Shown: positions 25,232 to 33,468, numbered from the stretch's first letter. The stretch is DNA of 63,058 bases from Rubripirellula obstinata (GCF_001642955.1 NZ_LWSK01000022.1:1-63058); one strand, 5' to 3'. Notes: a model not told the origin generated them from the letters alone. Translations and numbers: made by a program.

Positions 25232-26727
25232 TGCCCGTACTCCAAGTCAACGATGAACTTGGCCCAATCAAGCGGGCTCAGCGGCATGTTTGCGAACAGC
25301 CCGACCAACACAGTCAACAATCCCGTCACGACCGGCGGCATCAGCAAGCTCCAGCGAGTTTCCAACTGTCCAGCGGATCGTTCTTTCGCCCAGGCACCCT
25401 TGGGCGGTTTGAACCAAGCGACATAGATGATCGGCAGAAAGTACATCGCATTCAAGACGGTGCTGATTACCAGCACGCCGACCACCCAATCTTGCCCGGT
25501 CTCCAATGCCCCGTGTCCCAGGTACCACTTTGTGACAAAGCCCGCCGTGGGTGGCATCCCGATCATGCCCAATGCCGCAACGCTGAACGCCGTCATCGTC
25601 CATGGCATTCGTCGGCCCACGCCATCCATCTCGCTCACCTTCGACACGCCTAACGTCGTGGCCAAATTCCCGGCCGCAAAGAACAACGTGATTTTCATGA
25701 TGCCTTGATGCACCAAGTGAACGATACCGCCGGTCGTCGCCATCGGGCCCACGACCGCCGTGCCCAACACGATGTAAGAAACCTGACTGATCGTGGAAAA
25801 AGCCAACCGGCGTTTCAAATCGTCCTGATAGATCGCTCGCATCGAACCGTAAACAATGGTGATGGACGCGGCGATCGCCAGCGGCGTCGTGACTGAGATC
25901 TGCCGACAAAACTCCAGGCCGTAAACGTCATAGACCACTCGCACGATTCCGAACGCACCCGCCTTCACCACCGCCACCGCGTGCAACAACGCGCTAACGG
26001 GTGCTGGTGCGACCATCGCGTTGGGCAACCATCCGTGCAGCGGCACCATTGCCGCTTTGACGCCAAATCCCGCAATCAACAACGCAAAGATCCATCGCAA
26101 TTGGCCATATTGTTCAGGGGAAACGTCCGCCATCACCCCGCGCTCGGTGAATTCAAACGATCCCACGATCGTTTGCAACCACACCGCGGCCAACATCACC
26201 ACGGCCCCACCAACAATCGTGTAGATCAGGTAAATCCGCCCGCCACGCAGCGCCGATTCTTTGCCGCTATGAACCACCAACGGATAAGTCGTCAGCGTCA
26301 AAATTTCATAGAAGACCACAAACGTAAACAAGTTGGCGGCCAAAGCGATGCCCGTCGTCGCACAGACGCAAAAGCTAAAGAAACCAAAAAAACGATCCAG
26401 GTGCGGCGAGTCCTCGAAATAGCCAATCGCATAAATCGTCGTCAACAACCACAACCCCGCCGACAACGTCACAAAGAACAATGAGAACGGCGATGCGTGC
26501 AACGCGAATTCCAACCCATCGGTCAACGGGAAATGGACTTCGTACAATTCGCCACGCGACACGCCCCACAACATCAAACCGACCAGGATCACTTTCAATA
26601 CCGCGCCGCCAAGGTTCAGCACCGTCCGGGCCAGCTTTCGTTTTTCATCAAGCACGAAGATCACGCCGCCCGAAATCAGCGAACTGGCGATGACCAACAA
26701 CGGCAACCATTGATTCCAACTGATCAT
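25228..26727 (-). CDS. MrpD-like proton antiporter subunit (second copy)
   Basis: 499 residues, about 14 membrane helices. Key residues present: TM5 Glu (FVVFYEILTLTTYPLV), TM7 Lys (GFGVKAAMVPLHGWLPNAM) and Lys in AVAVVKAGAFGIVRVVYD. Belongs to the NuoM/NuoN/MrpD family that conducts protons. It overlaps both neighbours by four bases (ATGA), so all three large subunits are tightly coupled. Confidence 0.88.
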   Translation of the reverse strand: MISWNQWLPLLVIASSLISGGVIFVLDEKRKLARTVLNLGGAVLKVILVGLMLWGVSRGELYEVHFPLTDGLEFALHASPFSLFFVTLSAGLWLLTTIYAIGYFEDSPHLDRFFGFFSFCVCATTGIALAANLFTFVVFYEILTLTTYPLVVHSGKESALRGGRIYLIYTIVGGAVVMLAAVWLQTIVGSFEFTERGVMADVSPEQYGQLRWIFALLIAGFGVKAAMVPLHGWLPNAMVAPAPVSALLHAVAVVKAGAFGIVRVVYDVYGLEFCRQISVTTPLAIAASITIVYGSMRAIYQDDLKRRLAFSTISQVSYIVLGTAVVGPMATTGGIVHLVHQGIMKITLFFAAGNLATTLGVSKVSEMDGVGRRMPWTMTAFSVAALGMIGMPPTAGFVTKWYLGHGALETGQDWVVGVLVISTVLNAMYFLPIIYVAWFKPPKGAWAKERSAGQLETRWSLLMPPVVTGLLTVLVGLFANMPLSPLDWAKFIVDLEYGQ

Positions 26728-28265
26728 GGCGCGACCTCCCGGAAAGTTGAAACCGAAACCGGATCAGCCGAAAACGGGTTAGCCGAAAACGGAGCGTCTA
26801 CTTTCAACAATTCCATCATCGGTGATGCCATCATGCCCAACGTGATCGCCACAATCGCCAACCCCAACGTCGCGTACTGCATCAACCGTGGAACCGGTCG
26901 AGTTTCCCTGGGCTCGCAGCTTTCCCTGGGTTCGCAGCGAAGCAGCGACAGCGAAAGCACTCGAAACACATAGATCGCCGCCAACACGCCACCGGTCAAG
27001 ATCACCGCCGCCAACGGCCACTGGCCTGACGCGATCGCCGATTGCAGCAACAACCACTTCGCAACAAACGCACCACTGGGTGGCAAACCGATCAACACCA
27101 CCCCGGCGGTCGCAAACGCCAATACCGTTACCGGCTGTTCGCGAGCGATCCCGGCCAACGAATCAATCTGCTTGCTGCCGGTGGCGTATTGCAGCGATCC
27201 GGCGGCCAAGAAAACCGCTGCTTTGCCGACTGCATGCGAAACCGCAAACAACACCGTCGCGCTCCATGCGTCCCAAGCCACCGCAGCGTCACTGGCCAAG
27301 GAGAACACCAAGAACAAATATCCGACCTGCGCGACGGTCGAATACGCCACCATCGCTTTTAACTGCGTTTGATTGATCGCCTGCAACGATCCCCACAAAA
27401 TGGCCGCTACGCCCAGCGTCGTCAACAAAGTCCCCGCGTTCTGGAATTCGGCATAAGGAAATACGCTGAACCATAACCGCAGAATGATATAGAACGAAGC
27501 CTTCAAGACCAGCGCTGACAACAGCGCACTGGCCGCAGTTGGGGCGCTCGAATGTGCCGGCGGTAACCAGAAATGCAACGGGAAGACAGCCGTCTTCAAC
27601 AATAATCCCGAAACAATCAATGCGATCGCTAACAAGCTCGCCTGATCGCCCTTAACCTGATCGACTTGAATTTGGTCCCCCAGCAAATGCCAATCGACCG
27701 TGCCATAGATACTGTACAGCAACGCCACGCCCAACAAGTAAAGCAGCGATGCGGAAATCGCGACCAGCAAATAACGCAGCGCCGCGGTCAAGGCATCGAC
27801 GGTGCCGACCAAGCCAATCAACGCCACAGCCGACAAAGTCAATAGTTCCAACGTGACATACAGATTGAAAATGTCACCCGATAAAAACAACGCGTTCAAG
27901 GATGCAAGTAACAACAAGTTGATTGGCCAAAACAACTGTTGATCGTAGGTGTCATCCTTGATCGAACGCATTGCACCAGCGGTGTACAACACAATCGTGC
28001 CGCCGACCACAGCTACCATCACCAACATCATCGCCGTCAATCCATCGGCGTATAGATTGACACCCAGCGGTGCGTCCCAACCGCCGACTTTGTAGCTCAA
28101 GGGCCCTTGGGCCATTACCGTGCGGGCCAATTCAAATGCGCAAATCAATTGGCCCACCGCCACGACCAAGTTAGCCGGCAACGCCAGCGGACGTGACAAG
28201 AATGCCAAGCATCCGCCCAACAACGGCAGAACGATCAGACCAAGAAAAACCGCTTCAAGACTCAT
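26724..28265 (-). CDS. mrpD: Cation/proton antiporter subunit D
   Basis: 513 residues, about 14 membrane helices. TM5 Glu (NLYVTLELLTLSAVAL), TM7 Lys (LLLKTAVFPLHFWLPPAHSSAP) and a second Lys (SALVLKASFYIILRLWF) are all present. It overlaps the MrpC end by 11 bases. Two odd local duplications lie near the C terminus: CEPRES-CEPRET (from a DNA repeat at about 26909-26942) and FSANP-FSADP (26764-26790). They are outside the membrane core and likely neutral. Confidence 0.92.
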   Translation of the reverse strand: MSLEAVFLGLIVLPLLGGCLAFLSRPLALPANLVVAVGQLICAFELARTVMAQGPLSYKVGGWDAPLGVNLYADGLTAMMLVMVAVVGGTIVLYTAGAMRSIKDDTYDQQLFWPINLLLLASLNALFLSGDIFNLYVTLELLTLSAVALIGLVGTVDALTAALRYLLVAISASLLYLLGVALLYSIYGTVDWHLLGDQIQVDQVKGDQASLLAIALIVSGLLLKTAVFPLHFWLPPAHSSAPTAASALLSALVLKASFYIILRLWFSVFPYAEFQNAGTLLTTLGVAAILWGSLQAINQTQLKAMVAYSTVAQVGYLFLVFSLASDAAVAWDAWSATVLFAVSHAVGKAAVFLAAGSLQYATGSKQIDSLAGIAREQPVTVLAFATAGVVLIGLPPSGAFVAKWLLLQSAIASGQWPLAAVILTGGVLAAIYVFRVLSLSLLRCEPRESCEPRETRPVPRLMQYATLGLAIVAITLGMMASPMMELLKVDAPFSANPFSADPVSVSTFREVAP

Positions 28266-28596
28266 GGGAATCCTTTCGCGCGATCCTTGGTTTCTGGAGT
28301 GTCGGTTTCAGATCGGTCCTGCCTGTTTCGCGGTAATACCGTCGCAGCAGCGCCAATGCCAACGCCGATGCACTGACCGCGACGACGATTCCCGTCAACA
28401 CCATCGCATGCGGTACCGGGTCGGGCAGCGGGTCGGTCGTCCGTCGGGCCAAAGCGATCAGCACCAAAAACGTTCCCGCGCCCATGACGTTTAGCCCGAT
28501 GATCTTGCGTAACAAATGCGAACAAGTCGTCGTACCGAACAAGCCAACACCGATCAGCACGGTTCCGGTCAAGGCATACATGGTCACATACGTCAT
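28255..28596 (-). CDS. mrpC: Cation/proton antiporter subunit C (NuoK-like)
   Basis: 113 residues with three membrane helices: YALTGTVLIGVGLFGTT, LLRKIIGLNVMGAGTFLVLIAL, and AMVLTGIVVAVSASALALALL. This is the MrpC/NuoK fold, with LTGIVV typical of the third helix. ATG 28596 overlaps the MrpB stop (ATGA) and is preferred over longer readings upstream. The tail is basic and cytoplasmic. Confidence 0.92.
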   Translation of the reverse strand: MTYVTMYALTGTVLIGVGLFGTTTCSHLLRKIIGLNVMGAGTFLVLIALARRTTDPLPDPVPHAMVLTGIVVAVSASALALALLRRYYRETGRTDLKPTLQKPRIARKDSHES

Positions 28597-29342
28597 GACT
28601 GATCGCCTACATCGACCTGACGGGATCCCGCACCATCGCTCCGTTGCCGCTTCACTTCCAAGAACCGCAGCACGCCCGAGTTGTAGAGCGTCAGCAAGAT
28701 CGTGGCGATCGAAACAGTGGCGACTGTTTCGATCAATAAGATCAGCGGTTTGGCCGCATCGACCGGGTATTCCAAGAAAGCTCGTTCGGCCGACATCGTG
28801 CCCACGCCAACCAACAAGAAAATGGCGGCACCCGAAACCAGCAACAACCGTTCGGCGAAACCCGACAAATGGCGGAACCAAGGAAAACCCGACAACTGCA
28901 ACAACACGCCCACCCCTGCCAACACCGCCGCGGCTTGAAACGCGCCGCCGGGTTCGTGACCGCCGACCCATAGCAAGTAACCAGCGACCACAATCATCAA
29001 CGGCGTGATCAAGCGGACAAATCCATGCAGCAGCGGATCCATTTCTTCCACATCCGGTTTCGTTTGACACCATGTTTCGCCATTGGTGAGCGCTCGAGCG
29101 CCGATCACCGCCAACAACATCACAATCAATTCCAACATCGTGTCGTAGCCGCGAAAGTTCAACAACACGGCGGTGACCGGGTTCTTGGCCCCCGATTCAT
29201 CCAGCGATTGATCGACAAGAGGTTGCAAACCCGACGCCTCCGGTGGCAACGACAAAATGGCGGTGCCAAGCACACCAACAATCACCAACACGACGACCGC
29301 CAAACCAACGATGCTGCAAAACCGGTAAGTCACTTCGCTCAT
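28593..29342 (-). CDS. mrpB: Antiporter subunit B, fused MbhE/MbhF type
   Basis: 249 residues. The N-terminal third resembles MbhE (VVVLVIVGVLGTAIL...NPVTAVLLNFRGYDTMLELIVMLLAVIGA). The rest is MnhB (PLLHGFVRLITPLMIVVAGYLLWVGGHEPGGAFQAAAVLAG). The GGHxPGGGF-like signature is nearly intact (GGHEPGGAF). It is coupled by ATGA overlap to the DUF4040 gene before it. The extended, linker-rich first periplasmic loop is longer than in Bacillus MrpB. Confidence 0.9.
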   Translation of the reverse strand: MSEVTYRFCSIVGLAVVVLVIVGVLGTAILSLPPEASGLQPLVDQSLDESGAKNPVTAVLLNFRGYDTMLELIVMLLAVIGARALTNGETWCQTKPDVEEMDPLLHGFVRLITPLMIVVAGYLLWVGGHEPGGAFQAAAVLAGVGVLLQLSGFPWFRHLSGFAERLLLVSGAAIFLLVGVGTMSAERAFLEYPVDAAKPLILLIETVATVSIATILLTLYNSGVLRFLEVKRQRSDGAGSRQVDVGDQS

Positions 29343-29641
29343 TGCTGACCGCCCGGGAAATCAGAGGCGGATGGTTGCTTTTGTGGCAGTTGCGGAACCG
29401 GTTTGTTCAGCGCCGCCAAGGTGGACAGGAATAATGCACCAGTCATTCCCGCACCAATCGCCGCTTCGGCCAACGCAATATCGGGAGCGTCCAAACGGGC
29501 CCAGCATAGCGCCATCACTAAACCAAAAACGATGAACAGCACCACCGCCTGGAACAACGTGGCCGCGATCAACGCGCGGCAAGCCAGCCAAATCAGGGTC
29601 ACGCACAGAGCCGCATCCAATGTCCATAGCGCCAAATTCAC
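29339..29641 (-). CDS. DUF4040 (MbhD-type) antiporter subunit
   Basis: 100 residues, about three helices; FQAVVLFIVFGLVMALCWARLDAPDIALAEAAIGAGMTGALFLSTL is the DUF4040 core, equivalent to the C-terminal part of MrpA and to MbhD. GTG 29641 overlaps the MrpG stop as GTGA; a longer frame reaching 29779 would duplicate MrpG sequence and is rejected. Having this piece as a separate gene, with no full-length MrpA, is the archaeal Mbh-like arrangement. Confidence 0.85.
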   Translation of the reverse strand: MNLALWTLDAALCVTLIWLACRALIAATLFQAVVLFIVFGLVMALCWARLDAPDIALAEAAIGAGMTGALFLSTLAALNKPVPQLPQKQPSASDFPGGQQ

Positions 29642-29988
29642 TCGTCGTTCCTCACTTGCGTTTCTGACATCTTCTGGCTTTCTGGCACCGTTCTCTTCCA
29701 AGGCTCGATTCCCTGCCGCAGCGCCGTCTTGGCGATCAAGTGACACGTTGTCGAACTGGACATCAACACCAACAACCAAACCAAGATCAACTTTGTTCCG
29801 GCCAACATCGAATCGAACTGCAACAACACGCCAAAGATGACAAACCCCAAACCCAGGTTGTCCGCCTTGGTCGAAGCGTGCAGGCGAGAAAACACATCAG
29901 GAAACCGCAACATGCCGATTCCGCCACCGAGGAAGAAAAAGCAGCCGATTGAAATCAAGATCACCGAAACGATGTCCCACGCATTCAC
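29638..29988 (-). CDS. mrpG: Cation/proton antiporter subunit G
   Basis: 116 residues, three membrane helices (VSVILISIGCFFFLGGGIGMLRF, LGFVIFGVLLQF, LILVWLLVLMSSSTTCHLIAKTAL). RFPDVFSRLHASTKADNLG is the MrpG signature. GTG 29988 overlaps the MrpF stop as GTGA. Confidence 0.92.
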   Translation of the reverse strand: MNAWDIVSVILISIGCFFFLGGGIGMLRFPDVFSRLHASTKADNLGLGFVIFGVLLQFDSMLAGTKLILVWLLVLMSSSTTCHLIAKTALRQGIEPWKRTVPESQKMSETQVRNDE

Positions 29989-30269
29989 GCCTTGGGTTCC
30001 TTCGGCGGATCCGAATCGTATTCAATCTGTTGAACGAACGTGACCGACGCTACCGCAGCTAACAGTGCAAACACCAACGCAACATCGATGAACGCTGGCC
30101 GTGACAACGCTTGAGACATCAAGATCAAAATTCCGACCGTGGTCGTGCCGATCAATTGGGACGCCAGCATACGATCAAACTGCGTCGGTCCTGCGACGAC
30201 TCTCATCAGCCCCATCACTAAGCTGGCAAGCAACAACACGGTTTGAAAGACCAGGATGGCGTCTAGCAT
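29985..30269 (-). CDS. mrpF: Cation/proton antiporter subunit F
   Basis: 94 residues with three helices; MRVVAGPTQFDRMLASQLIGTTTVGILIL is the MrpF core with the conserved GPT-DR pattern. ATG overlaps the MrpE stop by one base (TAATG). Confidence 0.92.
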   Translation of the reverse strand: MLDAILVFQTVLLLASLVMGLMRVVAGPTQFDRMLASQLIGTTTVGILILMSQALSRPAFIDVALVFALLAAVASVTFVQQIEYDSDPPKEPKA

Positions 30270-30751
30270 TACACACTCGCGTTTCGCAGTGGTATCGCAA
30301 ACATGCTTGCTACCACCCGCTCAAGCTTTTCAAGTTGTTGAATCACCGGTTCGCGGTCATCAATCACATGCGTGACCAGCAAGTCGCCATTGATGTCGGT
30401 GCTGACAGTGCCCGGCAACAAACTGACGACAGCCATAAACAGTGTCCGCGCCGCACCCTTGGGTAATTGTAGCGGATAATTGACTAAGCCAGGCTGGATT
30501 GGCAAACCGGGATGCAGTGAACGCCAAATCACATCAATTCCGCCCAAGAAAGACCCGTGCAGAAAGTATCCCAAGAAAAACAGTATTCGCAAAAACCGAA
30601 AGCGTGGAGCCGCCCCATAGGCCAAACGCATCGACGCGAACGTGCCGACCAAAACGACCGGCCCACCCACCAGCCATGAATCGGCATTCGCTTGCGTCAG
30701 CAAGACCCACACGCCAGACAAGAACAATAGATTGAATAGAAACCGGACCAA
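30269..30751 (-). CDS. mrpE: Cation/proton antiporter subunit E
   Basis: 160 residues: two or three N-terminal helices and a cytoplasmic tail. SLLPGTVSTDINGDLLVTHVIDD is the MrpE signature. The start is a TTG at 30751 with GAGGG about ten bases upstream. First gene of the operon E-F-G-DUF4040-B-C-D-D-D. The promoter should lie in 30752-30903; I see no clear sigma-54 site there. Confidence 0.9.
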   Translation of the reverse strand: MVRFLFNLLFLSGVWVLLTQANADSWLVGGPVVLVGTFASMRLAYGAAPRFRFLRILFFLGYFLHGSFLGGIDVIWRSLHPGLPIQPGLVNYPLQLPKGAARTLFMAVVSLLPGTVSTDINGDLLVTHVIDDREPVIQQLEKLERVVASMFAIPLRNASV

Positions 30752-30903
30752 ATTTCAAATCCCTCGTTGGAAACGTTTCGATGGTAGCGATGTTCGAACC
30801 GGTTGTCACTCAGTACAGCCCCAACTGACACGGTAAAGCAGTTTTTAGCGTTAGGAATTCTGCTTGCGAGTCGCTTGCCGTAACGACGTCCTTCAAGTGA
30901 AAA

Positions 30904-31329
30904 TTACAGATTGAATGCTCCGCAACGTTCAGGCTGGAAAAAAATCTGCTCGACTCGCTTGCGAGTTTCGCCGCTTAAGACTTGAAGACTGAGACTCTCG
31001 CCCACGCGTCGCCCAAAAACCTCTGTACCAAGCGGCGACAGAATCGACAATTTGCCTTCCGCAATGCAGGCTTCGTCCGGATAAACCAACGTGAACGTGT
31101 CTGATTCTTTGCGGATCAAATCAAATAGTTTGAACGTTGAATTCATGGTGACGACATCAGGTAGCATTTCACGCGACTCGACCACGTTCGCACACGCCAA
31201 CCGTCTAGCCAGTTCCCGCAAGTGCGTACGTTCGTCCCCAAAACTGGCAACAAAGTCGTGATGCAGTAACGATTTAATCCGCTGCAGATCGGTACGAGTC
31301 ACCGCGATGATATTCGATGCCATATTCAT
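30904..31329 (-). CDS. Rnk/GreA-C-terminal family regulator (paralogue 3)
   Basis: 141 residues, complete: N-terminal helices (VTRTDLQRIKSLLHHDFVASFGDERTHLRELARRLACANVVE) then the GreA-like C-terminal domain (LPDVVTMNSTFKLFDLIRKE...TLVYPDEACIAEGKLSILSPLGTEVFGRRVGESL). Sequence identity with paralogue 2 (21694-21957) is very high, down to the ending QPER-GAFNL, so the two are recent duplicates. Start at ATG 31329 or 31323. Probably modulates RNA polymerase via the secondary channel, by analogy with Rnk. Confidence 0.85.
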   Translation of the reverse strand: MNMASNIIAVTRTDLQRIKSLLHHDFVASFGDERTHLRELARRLACANVVESREMLPDVVTMNSTFKLFDLIRKESDTFTLVYPDEACIAEGKLSILSPLGTEVFGRRVGESLSLQVLSGETRKRVEQIFFQPERCGAFNL

Positions 31330-31374
31330 ATAAAACTCGGGGAGTTAGTTTTCGAGAGCGATGTTTGTAAGGAG

Positions 31375-31406
31375 CGGTCTGTTCGTAGCGGGCGGTCTGT
31401 TCGTAG
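31375..31406. repeat. Short tandem duplication at a truncated gene edge
   Basis: CGGTCTGTTCGTAGCGGG is followed by a second CGGTCTGTTCGTAGC (period 18). It sits exactly where homology to universal stress proteins begins, as if the truncated 5' end was joined through a small duplication. Confidence 0.7.
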
Positions 31407-31410
31407 CAAT

Positions 31411-32199
31411 TTGTGCGGCAACTTTGCCAGCGATCAACGTCGCCAACTGCTGGACATTGCAAGTGAATACAGCGATACCGGCGTGGCTTTCGATGTCGTT
31501 GTTGCGATCGGCGATCCCGCCTACGAAATCGCCCGCCAAGTCGCCCTGGGCGAACATGATTTACTGATCAAGACCGCCGAAGGGTTTGGCTTGGTCGATC
31601 GACTCTTCGGTAGCGTATCGCAATCGTTACTTCGTTTGTGCCCGTGTCCGGTATGGTTGCTGAAGCCGAAACTGGATGGCCAGTTTGATTGCATTGTCGC
31701 CGCGGTTGACGTTTCTACTGATGAAAGCGTCAACCGCGAACTCAATCAGCAAATCCTTCAGCACGCCGGCATGATTGCCGCCCGCGAATCAGCGGCCCTG
31801 CATGTCGTCAGTGCATGGAACCTGTGGATGGAAAACCCGCTTCGCATCAAGATGGGGGACGAACTTATCGACCGAATGGCAAAGGAGTACGAAGCGCAGA
31901 TTGGCGAGCGATTAGATGATCTTTTGGACGATGCCAGGTCGCAAAATCCTGGCCTTCGCCGCCACGTTTACCAAGGCAACGCAGTCGAGAAAATTCGAGA
32001 AGTCGTTGACCATGTGAAGGCGGATTTGTTGGTCATGGGAACACAGTGCCGCACGGGCGTATCAGGATTCCTGATTGGTAACACCGCCGAATCGGTGTTG
32101 GGCGACATTAAGTGTTCTGTGTTAGCGATCAAACCCGCCCATTTTGTCTCGCCTGTCGAAAGCGAGATTCAAGAAGCAGACGCTGTTACCCCGGCGTAA
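31411..32199 (+). pseudogene. Universal stress protein, 5'-truncated tandem UspA
   Basis: 262 residues from a TTG at 31411. Homology starts mid-domain (DQRRQLLDIASEYSDTGVAFDVVVAIGDPAYEIAR), finishing the first UspA domain with VDRLFGSVSQSLLRLCPCPVWLLK. A complete second UspA domain follows (IVAAVDVST...DLLVMGTQCRTGVSGFLIGNTAESVLGDIKCSVLAIKP), including the ATP-binding glycines. The first third of domain one is missing and no good start or Shine-Dalgarno is present. The second domain could still function if expressed. It is followed by a dihydroorotate-dehydrogenase-like stub on the same strand. Confidence 0.72.
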
Positions 32200-32246
32200 G
32201 CTTTCAGCTCACGCCGCTTTCAAACCTCATCAACGGAGTGTGACTG

Positions 32247-32346
32247 ATGTCCCTCGACTTATCTGCAAACTTTGGTGGCTTAAAGCTAAGTTCACCAATC
32301 ATCGTTGGCTCTTGCCCGCTGACTGCCAATACGCAAAACCGCATTT
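32247..32346 (+). pseudogene. Dihydroorotate-dehydrogenase-like gene, N-terminal stub
   Basis: ATG 32247, with GGAG about ten bases upstream, begins [26 protein letters not shown]. This is the characteristic first strand of the PyrD/DHODH-like TIM barrel found with stress proteins. Homology ends after about 32 residues, exactly where the family A repeat begins (32347). The reading frame runs on to 32483 through the repeat and antisense to the next remnant, which is not meaningful protein. Confidence 0.62.
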
Positions 32347-32389
32347 CGATGCCCACGCGGTTAAACGAACTAGCACGTGTTTTCCGGGA
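32347..32389. repeat. Family A repeat fragment at a double gene break
   Basis: CGATGCCCACGCGGTTAAAC plus the flank GAACTAG...TTTTCCGGGA is the reverse complement of bases 1-43 with two mismatches. It separates two convergent genes that both lost their 3' ends: the DHODH-like stub and the kinase-regulator remnant. Confidence 0.85.
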
Positions 32390-32394
32390 CCAAA

Positions 32395-33110
32395 ACTCTT
32401 CACGGCAGCGGGTAATTCCCCCAATTCGTCCAAGAACGCGGTTCCGCCATCGCAATGACGCAGTAATCCTTTTTGGTCCTTAATCGCGCCGGTGAATGAT
32501 CCCTTCACATGCCCAAACAGCACCGACTCGAACAACGCTTCGGGGATCGCGGTACAGTCAATGATTTGAAACTGCCGATCGCGACGATCGCTGTGACGAT
32601 GGATCTTCAAGCGATGCTGTTCCAATTCAGCAACCCTAGCGGTGCGTTCCTGAACAAGTTGTTCCAGATGTTCGTTATGTAAGCGAAGTTGTTCACGCAT
32701 TTTCCGTTCATCGGAAATGTCGCGTACGCTAACGCGAAACCCCAACGAACGACCAGCAACGTCTGTCATCGGTTGCCACGATACCGCGACCCAGGACGTT
32801 GTCCCATCTCGCTTAAGGCACTCAAATTCAATGTTGTTCTCGGTGCTTCCCTGGCCAGCTTCTACAAAGTAGCGAGCCATTTTCTCGCGATGGTCAGGCG
32901 TAATTAAAGGCAATGGGTAGTTCGCCATCGCTAGGCAATCGGCAGGTGAGTATCCGGTAAAACGCTCGACAGCCTCATTGACCCACAAAACCTCGCCCTC
33001 ACAGGACAACCAACTTTCCCAGTCCACCGTGCAGTCGGCGATCGAACGAAAGAATTCAGGTGGGATTGGTTTGCCCCGCTGCGGAAAACAGGCAGTGGCG
33101 TAGGGGTGAT
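32395..33110 (-). pseudogene. Remnant of a paralogous kinase/sigma-54 regulator pair fused by deletion
   Basis: Reading leftward, PAS-kinase sequence ([18 protein letters not shown]...GYSPADC...[28 protein letters not shown]), about 60% identical by eye to the kinase at 5841, jumps in frame to [40 protein letters not shown]. That is the AAA+ segment of the regulator at 7010. The HisKA, ATPase and receiver domains and Walker A are gone. Sequence stops at [11 protein letters not shown], where the family A repeat begins. No start codon precedes the PAS part. The locus once held a second, parallel two-component system. Confidence 0.85.
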
Positions 33111-33150
33111 TGCTTTTGGCCCGCTGGGCCTAGTCGGTTTTGTTTTCGAG

Positions 33151-33274
33151 TAACCGGTGGCTTCGCCACCGGCACTGGGCTGCCGCCACTCCGTGGCTAA
33201 GAGTCATTCCAGGCCCGGAGTCATTCCAGGCCCGGAGGGCCGAAAGCCCAATGCCGGTGGCGAAGCCACCGGTT
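33151..33274. repeat. Large inverted repeat, family C (CCGGTGGCTTCGCCACCGG)
   Basis: TAACCGGTGGCTTCGCCACC (33151 on) and its inverse ending GGTTA (about 33274) flank a segment with a tandem GAGTCATTCCAGGCCCG duplication. Each arm is itself a hairpin with a TTCG-type loop. No gene is seen between 33111 and 33646; the stretch is filled by this element and the two below. Confidence 0.85.
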
Positions 33275-33377
33275 AATACAACCAAAACCGAAAAGGCCCG
33301 GAGGGCCGGCAGCTCCTTGCCGGGTGCGCGAGCCCCCGGATGGCTGCCCCACACCAATTCTCTGGCTCGGTTTTCCC

Positions 33378-33468
33378 GTAGCTGGGCCCGCCAGGGTTCA
33401 GTATCTGTCCAGTACCTGTTCAGTCCATCATTAGCTGTACCCGACTGAACCCTGGCGGGCCCAGCTAC
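33378..33468. repeat. REPIN-like element, family B copy 3 with paired substitutions
   Basis: Arms 33378-33402 and 33444-33468 read GTAGCTGGGCCCGCC... where copies 1 and 2 read GTAGCTGATCCCGCC...; both arms carry the matching change. The loop is 41 bases. Confidence 0.9.

Noticed and set aside
29642-29779. Longer DUF4040 subunit starting at 29779
   Set aside because: The extension is an out-of-frame reading of mrpG; GTG 29641 overlaps the mrpG stop as in the rest of the operon.
23426-30751. Membrane-bound hydrogenase or complex I
   Set aside because: Antiporter subunits match, but no hydrogenase large/small subunit, ferredoxin or NuoB/C/D/I-like gene is present.
22670-32199. The two UspA fragments as halves of one gene split by insertion of the antiporter operon
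   Set aside because: They are on opposite strands and overlap in about 45 homologous residues with different sequence, so they come from two copies.
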